In this document: one piece after another, positions 21,230 to 26,735 of the stretch
Position numbering within the stretch: position 1 is the stretch's first letter
Layout of the letters: each line of letters starts with the position of its first letter
Origin: a virus
Length of the DNA: 43,959 nt
Strand: one strand, 5' to 3'
IMG/VR virus record: IMGVR_UViG_3300027852_000071
Span: 1-43,959 of that record
Notes under the pieces: model-generated
Database searches by the model: none
Told to the model about the DNA's origin: nothing
What the model saw: the letters and a program-made list of their open reading frames with translations, nothing else
Position numbers and translations under genes: made by a program

Positions 21230-21418
21230 CTAATATCTTTCCGGCATTGCTGGCCCTATCTCGGGGCAGTCTGGTTTTAAGCCTCGATAATCAGGCCATA
21301 CTTTAGAGCATACATTTTACTTATAGCGCTCTGCCTCGCCAGCATCATCGTCATAGCTCATTGATCCAGCCGCAAAGAATAGAGCCAGGATGATGGCGCA
21401 TAGTATGTGGACTCTCAT
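21230..21418 (-). pseudogene. Small secreted-protein gene interrupted by an in-frame ochre codon
   Basis: The frame gives 33 codons (MRVHILCAIILALFFAAG..., a signal peptide or anchor), then TAA, then 28 further in-frame codons (NVCSKVWPDYRGLKPDC...) to TAG. The complete frame fits exactly between neighbours: its ATG overlaps the stop of the Cro-like gene (ATGA) and its final stop lies one base before the next ATG. A C-to-T change from CAA would create the stop. It is either a fresh nonsense mutation, a sequencing error, a truncated peptide, or a readthrough site. Confidence 0.65.
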
Positions 21419-21615
21419 GACTCGCCCTTCTTGATAAACGCGCTAGCCTTCACCCCGAACACATTAGCCAGCTTTAATATCGTGTCGCTGTTGCAGCTCC
21501 CACGCCGCAGCATAGTTGATACCGCAGCCGGTGAAATACCAAGATGCTCGGCTAATTGCTCTTGATTCCAGCCCTTTTTCTTCATGTAAATTTTAGTTGA
21601 TTTTGTTATATCCAT
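21415..21615 (-). CDS. XRE/Cro-like transcription regulator
   Basis: A 66-aa protein consisting of one XRE helix-turn-helix domain (WNQEQLAEHLGISPAAVSTMLRRG) with a short basic tail. There is no C-terminal cleavage or oligomerisation domain, so it resembles Cro more than CI. It is the first minus-strand early gene, behind a good promoter that faces the recombination operon; a palindrome shared by both promoters is its likely target. Confidence 0.8.
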   Translation of the reverse strand: MDITKSTKIYMKKKGWNQEQLAEHLGISPAAVSTMLRRGSCNSDTILKLANVFGVKASAFIKKGES

Positions 21616-21641
21616 GTCGCGCCTCGCTTGGTTAGGCTTTA

Positions 21642-21703
21642 ATAATACGCTAAAAATATAATTTGTAAAGCGCTTGATTTAATAATCGAAAGGGTGCTAT
21701 TGT
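21642..21703. promoter_or_regulatory. Divergent early promoters with shared operator
   Basis: Minus strand: TTTACA (21664-21669), 16-bp spacer, TATTAT (21642-21647), driving the Cro-like gene. Plus strand: TTGATT (21674-21679), 18-bp spacer, extended -10 TGCTATTGT (21695-21703), driving the recombination operon. The palindrome AAGCGCTT (21668-21675) overlaps both -35 boxes, so one bound dimer could repress both directions. Confidence 0.65.
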
Positions 21704-21729
21704 TTGACCACAACAACGGAGAAGAAAGC

Positions 21730-22224
21730 ATGATAAATATATCTGAAATAGTAAAAGACTGGCCTGTAGTGGATGGGTGGAGTGTCAGCACTGGCGTCTC
21801 ATGGTGCGCCAAAGGCTTTAGATTGAAGGTTGGCATAAACTGTTATATCAGCGACCGGGCTCATGTTGGCGACCGGGCTCATGTTGGCGAAGGGGCTAGT
21901 GTTGGCGAAGGGGCTCATGTTGGCGACCGGGCTCATGTTGGCGGCTGGGCTCATGTTGGCGAAGGGGCTCATGTTGGCGAAGGGGCTAGTGTTGGCGAAG
22001 GGGCTAGTGTTGTTTGTAATATTGGCTATGCAGACGGCTACGGCAAGGCGCTTTGCTCTTTTGAAGGGGTCGCATACATTGGGGCTGGATGCCAGTGGTT
22101 AACTCTGGATGATGCTATAGAGCATTGGTCTAATCACGACGAAGATAGAAGCATGACTCTATGTCTGATGGAATCGGCCAAAGCGATAGCCAAGCTGAAA
22201 GGGCTAAAAACTGGAGCATCATGA
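21730..22224 (+). CDS. Left-handed beta-helix hexapeptide-repeat protein
   Basis: A 164-aa protein from ATG 21730, with GGAGAAG upstream. After a 40-residue N-terminal domain come nine hexapeptides of the type (V/I)G-X4 (DRAHVG, EGASVG, EGAHVG), the signature of a left-handed beta-helix as in bacterial acyltransferases, followed by a C-terminal domain (CQWLTLDDAIEHWSNHDE). No acyltransferase active-site His is assignable. Similar repeat proteins occur in phage early regions. It heads the recombination operon and its stop overlaps the next ATG (ATGA). Confidence 0.7.
   Translation: MINISEIVKDWPVVDGWSVSTGVSWCAKGFRLKVGINCYISDRAHVGDRAHVGEGASVGEGAHVGDRAHVGGWAHVGEGAHVGEGASVGEGASVVCNIGYADGYGKALCSFEGVAYIGAGCQWLTLDDAIEHWSNHDEDRSMTLCLMESAKAIAKLKGLKTGAS
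21853..22014 (+). repeat. Nine 18-bp tandem repeats encoding hexapeptides
   Basis: Nine units of 18 bp with consensus GA(C/A)(C/G)GGGCT(C/A)(A/G)TGTTGG(C/T), each coding one beta-helix rung. High identity between units suggests recent amplification and likely copy-number variation in frame. Confidence 0.9.
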
Positions 22225-22472
22225 TGCTAAACGCAAAGCTAAAAATAGCAGTTTTTAAGCACATAACCCTGAATTATTTAATGATTGGCGAGGCCGGGCC
22301 ATACGGTCGAATAACTAATTATCTGCAAATATCAAAACCTATTGAGGTTGAATTTGAACCTAATGACGGCGGCGAGTTGCTGAAAGAGCAGAAAGAGAAG
22401 CTGATTAAACTAGCAGAGCAATCGGTGAAAGAAGCACAGCAAAAACTAGATGATCTAAATAACGGAGAATAA
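22221..22472 (+). CDS. Small protein, paralogue 1, 83 aa
   Basis: An 83-aa protein from ATG 22221 in an ATGA overlap with the beta-helix gene. N-terminal beta part (KIAVFKHITLNYLMIGEAG), then VEFEPNDGG and a C-terminal coiled coil (KLAEQSVKEAQQKLDDL). Its architecture and C-terminus match the following gene, indicating duplication. Function unknown. Confidence 0.6.
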   Translation: MMLNAKLKIAVFKHITLNYLMIGEAGPYGRITNYLQISKPIEVEFEPNDGGELLKEQKEKLIKLAEQSVKEAQQKLDDLNNGE

Positions 22473-22473
22473 A

Positions 22474-22713
22474 ATGAAAACTACAACAAGAGATGTAGGT
22501 GTTTATAGGCACGTAAGATCTGGCATCAGTATCGCCGGCGAAGCAGAAAGGTATAAACACGATAATGACTACATCCTTACATCAAACATTGTAAATGTTA
22601 AATTTGAAGTGGTCGATATTCTAGCCGAGAACGATGCAATGAAAGCTATCAGGATCAAGCTAGCACAAGAGCGGCTAGAGGTGGCGCAAAAAGACTTGGA
22701 GGACCTGCTATGA
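22474..22713 (+). CDS. Small protein, paralogue 2, 79 aa
   Basis: A 79-aa protein related to its upstream neighbour: same layout, with VNVKFEVVD in place of IEVEFEPND and a matching C-terminal helix (KLAQERLEVAQKDLEDL). It starts two bases after the neighbour's stop, behind CGGAG. Tandem duplication followed by divergence is the simplest explanation. Confidence 0.6.
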   Translation: MKTTTRDVGVYRHVRSGISIAGEAERYKHDNDYILTSNIVNVKFEVVDILAENDAMKAIRIKLAQERLEVAQKDLEDLL

Positions 22714-22970
22714 GTGACTACACGATATATACAAGGATTGGCGATGCAAATATAGAGCTTCGCATTGAGTTTGAATACTTTCCAGGTACACCAGCCAAGA
22801 TTACCGGAACAATGGAAGACGGATGCCCAGCAGAAGGCCCGACACTTAACGTGACAGAAGTTCAAATAGTGCCGTCCATAGAGCCGAGAGACATAACCGA
22901 TTTTGAGATATGGGGGCAGCTCATAGATAAGGCCTGCCTTAACCACGTTGCAAGCATAGGGGAAGCGTGA
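22710..22970 (+). CDS. Hypothetical protein of recombination operon, 86 aa
   Basis: An 86-aa acidic beta-rich protein (DANIELRIEFEYFPGTPAKI, then VTEVQIVPSIEPRDITDFEI) ending ASIGEA. GGAGG ribosome-binding site; overlaps upstream and downstream genes by a few bases. Small proteins of this type accompany recombination genes in several phages. No motif identifies its role. Confidence 0.6.
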   Translation: MSDYTIYTRIGDANIELRIEFEYFPGTPAKITGTMEDGCPAEGPTLNVTEVQIVPSIEPRDITDFEIWGQLIDKACLNHVASIGEA

Positions 22971-23476
22971 TGAGTAAAACACATTATCGCAAAGTATTTA
23001 AAAGCGACCACCTTGGCGTGGCTGATCTTGAAGATTTTGTCGAAACAGGCAGCAATCTAAAGTTTACAATATCTCACGTCAACCAAGAGATTGGCGCAAC
23101 TGTTGCAGGTAAAAAGATAAACGCCAACATCGCATATTTTAACGAGAAAATTAAGCCTCTAGTGCTTAATGCCACTAATTCTAAAACAATGAGGAATTTA
23201 ACGGGAAGCAGCTTTATTGATGACTGGGCTGATATTACGGTGCAGCTTTACATAGACAAGACCGCACAGCTAATGGGGGAAATTGTTGGCGGTGTGAGGA
23301 TTAGTCCCAACAAGGTTAGTGCGACTAAAGAGGAGCTGACACCAAACCATGCTAAGTGGGGCGGCGCTGTAGCCGCGTTCAAGCGCGACGGCAATCTAAA
23401 GGCCGTTATGGATGTAATGACTATAAGCAGAGAAAATCAGCAGCTTATAATCGACCAGGCTACCGACAATGTTTGA
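22970..23476 (+). CDS. Conserved exonuclease-partner candidate, 168 aa
   Basis: A 168-aa protein (MSKTHYRKVFKSDHLGVADL...) with segments LNATNSKTMRNLTGSSFIDD and GEIVGGVRISP. I recognise it as a conserved phage protein that accompanies YqaJ-type exonucleases but know of no proven function. It occupies the place where lambda has bet and other phages have recT or erf, and its stop overlaps the exonuclease start by eight bases. A single-strand annealing or DNA-binding role is a reasonable guess; no RecT, Erf or Bet signature is seen. Confidence 0.6.
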   Translation: MSKTHYRKVFKSDHLGVADLEDFVETGSNLKFTISHVNQEIGATVAGKKINANIAYFNEKIKPLVLNATNSKTMRNLTGSSFIDDWADITVQLYIDKTAQLMGEIVGGVRISPNKVSATKEELTPNHAKWGGAVAAFKRDGNLKAVMDVMTISRENQQLIIDQATDNV

Positions 23477-24104
23477 GTTCCACGATGTTGAGCAGAATAG
23501 CGACGCGTGGTTTGACCTTCGTGCAGGGAGGCTTACCAGCTCAAAGCTCGGCGTCGTGATGGCGAACTACGGGAAGGCGTTCGGCAATCCAGCCAAGCAG
23601 TACGCTGTTAATATCGCTGTAGAGCAAATTACCGGGAAGCCCATGCCTAGCGGCTACCAGAACGAACACATGCAGCGCGGCCACGAACAGGAGCCTGTAG
23701 CCCGCATGATTTACGAGACCGACACATTCTCCACCGTAAGCAATGGAGGGTTTTTCGGCTCTGAGTTCATTGGATGCTCACCTGACGGGATGGTATTCGA
23801 CAGTGGTGTAATTGAGATCAAATCGGTAATACCTAGCGTTCATTTTGCCAACATCAAAAGACAGTCGCTTGACCCGGCTTATCGCTGGCAGTGTATCGGC
23901 AATCTTAAATTCACCGGGAGGGACTGGCTAGACTTTGTGAGTTACTGCGCTGACTTTCCACCCGACAAGCAGTTATTCACGCATCGCATTGAACCTGATA
24001 GTTTTACCGATGATTTCAAGATGATTGATGAGCGTATCAGTGAGTTTAAGGCGCTGGTCGATAAGACTCGGCAAGATATTTTAAACCTCGACTACAGGAC
24101 GTAA
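23469..24104 (+). CDS. YqaJ-family exonuclease (lambda Exo-like)
   Basis: A 211-aa PD-(D/E)XK nuclease. Motifs in order: SSKLG near residue 24, RGHEQEP (E75), CSPDGMV (D106), VIEIKS (E116, K118) and YRWQCIGNL with the conserved Gln. These are the catalytic residues of YqaJ/lambda Exo, which digests one strand of duplex DNA to give single strands for annealing. It lies in the plus-strand operon directly after its putative partner gene. Length is typical. Confidence 0.9.
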   Translation: MFEFHDVEQNSDAWFDLRAGRLTSSKLGVVMANYGKAFGNPAKQYAVNIAVEQITGKPMPSGYQNEHMQRGHEQEPVARMIYETDTFSTVSNGGFFGSEFIGCSPDGMVFDSGVIEIKSVIPSVHFANIKRQSLDPAYRWQCIGNLKFTGRDWLDFVSYCADFPPDKQLFTHRIEPDSFTDDFKMIDERISEFKALVDKTRQDILNLDYRT

Positions 24105-24106
24105 CT

Positions 24107-24250
24107 ATGTACAGAATCAAATACTGGTACACCGGGGACGATAACCCAAGGTGGTGCTTATCTGGCACTATGGACTACAACTCAGCGGCAATGATTGTCG
24201 AATCTGGATTACATGAGAAGGCGCATATTGTGTGCGAAGGGGAAATATAA
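24107..24250 (+). CDS. Small protein, 47 aa
   Basis: A 47-codon frame (MYRIKYWYTGDDNPRWCLSG..., ending IVCEGEI) two bases after the exonuclease stop and overlapping the next start (TAATG). Beta-rich with many aromatics. Packing supports it. Unknown function. Confidence 0.65.
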   Translation: MYRIKYWYTGDDNPRWCLSGTMDYNSAAMIVESGLHEKAHIVCEGEI

Positions 24251-24429
24251 TGTTCATTATCGAATGCGACCCGGCAATAAGTGAGTCCCATATTTTTAAG
24301 TTTGACAACGAAAAGGATGCTTTTACGGCTGCTTCTGTTATGGCGAAAAAACATAATGTAGTGGTAACTGTCAGCAAAGAGATTAAAAGGTTCCGTCTCA
24401 TTGTTCAACAGGAGGTTGTACAGTCATGA
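24250..24429 (+). CDS. Small protein, 59 aa
   Basis: A 59-aa protein from ATG 24250 (MFIIECDPAISESHIFKFDN...), an alpha/beta pattern with VVVTVSKEIKRFRLIV at the end. It overlaps the upstream stop by one base and the next gene by four. It belongs to the recombination operon; role unknown. Confidence 0.6.
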   Translation: MFIIECDPAISESHIFKFDNEKDAFTAASVMAKKHNVVVTVSKEIKRFRLIVQQEVVQS

Positions 24430-24620
24430 CTATTGAAGTAAAGATATCTTGCGACGCTAGTGGTTGTTTTAACGAGAGAGACCTTTACGACTGGCCGACT
24501 GACAGTGATATTGAAGATATGGGATGGCACCTTCATCCTGGCGTTCCAGAGCAACAGTATTGCGACGAATGCTGGCCTGTTGTAAAAAAAGAAATCGACG
24601 AAATACGCAATTCAGGATGA
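24426..24620 (+). CDS. Small Cys-containing protein, 64 aa
   Basis: A 64-aa acidic protein with two Cys pairs (CDASGC near residue 9 and CDEC near residue 46), a possible zinc site, plus HLHPGVPEQQY. This kind of small knuckle protein is frequent in phage operons. GGAGG ribosome-binding site inside the preceding gene end. Confidence 0.6.
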   Translation: MTIEVKISCDASGCFNERDLYDWPTDSDIEDMGWHLHPGVPEQQYCDECWPVVKKEIDEIRNSG

Positions 24621-24626
24621 GCATCA

Positions 24627-24782
24627 ATGACTAAACCACTAATGGCACAACCAGGCACCGTAATGGCTGCCATCGAAGCTATGGAGTCAATCATTCATAA
24701 TAAACGGCAGGGTATGAAAGAGCAGGCTGTAGACAGGCGCAGGCTTGAGGTTATTAAGAAGGTGTTGATCGGTGATATTTAG
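24627..24782 (+). CDS. Small helical protein, 51 aa
   Basis: A 51-codon frame (MTKPLMAQPGTVMAAIEAME..., ending VIKKVLIGDI) six bases after the preceding stop, with AGGATGAG upstream. Predicted helical and basic in its second half. A minus-strand terminator overlaps the region just after its stop. Function unknown. Confidence 0.6.
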   Translation: MTKPLMAQPGTVMAAIEAMESIIHNKRQGMKEQAVDRRRLEVIKKVLIGDI

Positions 24783-24784
24783 AC

Positions 24785-24808
24785 AAAAAAACCCCGCAAT
24801 TAAGCGGG
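24785..24808 (-). terminator. Rho-independent terminator of the late minus-strand transcript
   Basis: On the minus strand CCCGC/GCGGG is followed by seven T. It lies about 220 bp beyond the portal stop and should end the late transcript before it runs antisense through the recombination operon. On the plus strand no U-run follows, so plus transcription can pass to 24853. Confidence 0.85.
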
Positions 24809-24852
24809 AAAATGTGGGCCGTCGCCCTTTCGGAGAAACTAAAGGATAGCAC

Positions 24853-25032
24853 ATGAAACCAATATACGCATTTAATCTGTTTATATGGGGCATGGTGACG
24901 GGCCTAAACTTATTCGCGTTAAGCTGGCCCGATAATATGCCAGACCATGTTTACGGGTCGTGGCCGCTGGCTGTCGTGGGAATATGCGCGGCTATTTTTT
25001 GCTTTATAAAAGTGACGCGGCCTGATAATTAG
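24853..25032 (+). CDS. Small membrane protein, 59 aa
   Basis: A 59-aa protein (MKPIYAFNLFIWGMVTGLNL...) with two hydrophobic helices (IYAFNLFIWGMVTGLNLFA and WPLAVVGICAAIFCFI) and a short basic tail. AAAGGA upstream serves as ribosome-binding site. It is the last plus-strand gene and overlaps the portal stop by four bases tail to tail. Its place beyond the terminator suggests it may be expressed with the recombination operon. Superinfection exclusion is one possible role. Confidence 0.65.
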   Translation: MKPIYAFNLFIWGMVTGLNLFALSWPDNMPDHVYGSWPLAVVGICAAIFCFIKVTRPDN

Positions 25033-26492
25033 TCAGTATTTAGCAGCGCATCGACCAGCCCCACTGTGCCATCGACTTTAGCCAGCCCATTATCGGCTAG
25101 CTTTTTCTGGTAGCTAGACAGTTGAGTGATAACGTCATACGGGTTTTGTCCGCGCTTTCTGATTACTTCGATCTCGCTGGCAAAGCCTGCATCAACTAGC
25201 GCCTTATTACCCATAGCTTCTTTTAGCGGATCAATCCACGGCATTTGCTGGCCAACAAAGAGCGCGTCATTGACTGTCAGCGGGTCAATGTCTCGCGGCA
25301 TAGGAACAACGCCGGAAAGATTAGCGACACGGACAAAGTTAGACCATGTGGGATTAACTATAGCGCAAACAAAGTTATCCGTTTCGATAGCGTAATTAAC
25401 CCACTGTTCGACAAGCTCCTGCCTTTGAGCTGAATATGTGCCGTCGTAGCTTTTAGATATAGAGCTGTAACTTGTGCCAAACCCAGCCGCCACTGCCTTT
25501 AGCTGGCCAGCCCTGAATGTAATTAAATTTGGGTTAGGTCGCTTTGAGTCGATCATTCCTATATCTTCGCCGGGGCCAAGGTCGTCAATAACCATTCCGG
25601 CCTCAAAGTCTATTTGGCGGTCGGTTTCGCTTGCGCTGTAGTCATCTGTTGACCCTTTGCGAATGTATGCCGTCAGCTTCGCCGCTATCTTTGCAGCAAC
25701 CCGCTCGCTCTCTTCATAATCTTTGACGTCTTCGAGGCGATTTAAAATACTGGCGAATTTCGTTACGCCGCGCATTTGCCCGATTGATTCCAGCCCCGCA
25801 TAGTGTAAAACCCTCGCCCACGGTACAGGCACAGTATCAACGGACATAGTATTTAAAGTTGTCTGCCACGGCGATTGCTTTATAACGTGCAATGCTTGCG
25901 GCCTGCCCCATCCATTAACCCTGATGCCCTGGATTATTTTGTCAGTCGTGTTGTTCAGGCCAAGTGGCACACTATCTGCGTCGATCATCTCAATAGAGAA
26001 TGGAACTCGCGTTCCGTGCACTAGCCCGGCTTTATCACCGAACACCATCTGGCCGAATACCTCGCCATCACGATAGCGCGACCATGCCAGCAGTCTTTGC
26101 ACTTGGCTCCACTTGTGCCGCCCGGTCACATCAGGGCTTGCCGTCCAATCCTTCCACGCCTCGCGCAAATCGTTAGCGTATTGTTCGTGGACATTTCCTG
26201 ACGTGTCTTTTGGCTGCGGCTCGATGCCAACACCATTGCCAACAACATTGTTAACCATAGTTTCTAGGACGCCACGGGCTAAATCGTGGTTTAAAACAGC
26301 GTGACGGGCTTGCACTCTTAGATCATACGCCGACCGCTGCACATTTATGTTCTGCCCGCCGGACGACTTGCGAAAGTTTCGAAGTCTATTTGACTCGCTC
26401 GCCTCGTAAGATGCCGCAGCGCTGCGATAAGCTGCCCGCCTAGCTGCCTTTTCCGGCGATATGTAATTAATCGCTTTATCGAGGATGTTCAT
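25029..26492 (-). CDS. Portal protein, lambda B family
   Basis: A 487-aa protein from ATG 26492, two bases beyond the gpW stop, with AGGG upstream. Family pattern is clear: AARRAAYRSAAASYEASESN near the start, RARHAVLNHDLARGVLETM-type helix (NHDLARG), NVVGNGVGIEPQP, WSQVQRLLAWSRYRDGEVFG, and ASILNRLEDVKDYEESERV. It forms the dodecameric ring through which DNA enters the head. In lambda-type genomes it follows terminase and gpW and precedes the protease; here it follows the tail genes, over 14 kb from terminase. Length is close to lambda B. Confidence 0.92.
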   Translation of the reverse strand: MNILDKAINYISPEKAARRAAYRSAAASYEASESNRLRNFRKSSGGQNINVQRSAYDLRVQARHAVLNHDLARGVLETMVNNVVGNGVGIEPQPKDTSGNVHEQYANDLREAWKDWTASPDVTGRHKWSQVQRLLAWSRYRDGEVFGQMVFGDKAGLVHGTRVPFSIEMIDADSVPLGLNNTTDKIIQGIRVNGWGRPQALHVIKQSPWQTTLNTMSVDTVPVPWARVLHYAGLESIGQMRGVTKFASILNRLEDVKDYEESERVAAKIAAKLTAYIRKGSTDDYSASETDRQIDFEAGMVIDDLGPGEDIGMIDSKRPNPNLITFRAGQLKAVAAGFGTSYSSISKSYDGTYSAQRQELVEQWVNYAIETDNFVCAIVNPTWSNFVRVANLSGVVPMPRDIDPLTVNDALFVGQQMPWIDPLKEAMGNKALVDAGFASEIEVIRKRGQNPYDVITQLSSYQKKLADNGLAKVDGTVGLVDALLNTD

Positions 26493-26493
26493 C

Positions 26494-26727
26494 TTAAAGC
26501 CCTGTATTAAGGTTAGCTTTTGCAAAAGAGAGTGACCCGCCACCGGCCTCGCTTCGCAGCTTTCTCGCAAGATCTCGCTCTAACTTCGCTATCTCTGCGC
26601 GGACTTCTTTCAGCTCAGTCATTTTATGGCTTTTGCCATCTCGCGCCATTTCTTGCGCGCCAAGTATTTCAAGTTCTGCGGCTTTATATGCGGCGAGCCT
26701 TGTTTGAATTTCTGCTGATGTTGCCAT
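26494..26727 (-). CDS. gpW-like head-tail connector
   Basis: A 77-aa protein with the gpW pattern: LAAYKAAELEILGAQEMARDG, a KMTELKEVRAEIAKLERDL helix and a short C-terminal tail. gpW joins the portal ring to the tail after packaging. It is directly upstream of the portal gene, as in lambda, but the pair is relocated behind the tail-tip genes. AGGTGA upstream of ATG 26727 is the ribosome-binding site; eight bases separate it from the 748-aa gene. Confidence 0.85.
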   Translation of the reverse strand: MATSAEIQTRLAAYKAAELEILGAQEMARDGKSHKMTELKEVRAEIAKLERDLARKLRSEAGGGSLSFAKANLNTGL

Positions 26728-26735
26728 TTTATCAC

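Noticed and set aside
21853-22014. Regular repeats that might look like a CRISPR array
   Set aside because: The units are contiguous 18-mers without spacers and lie in frame inside a coding sequence as hexapeptide repeats.
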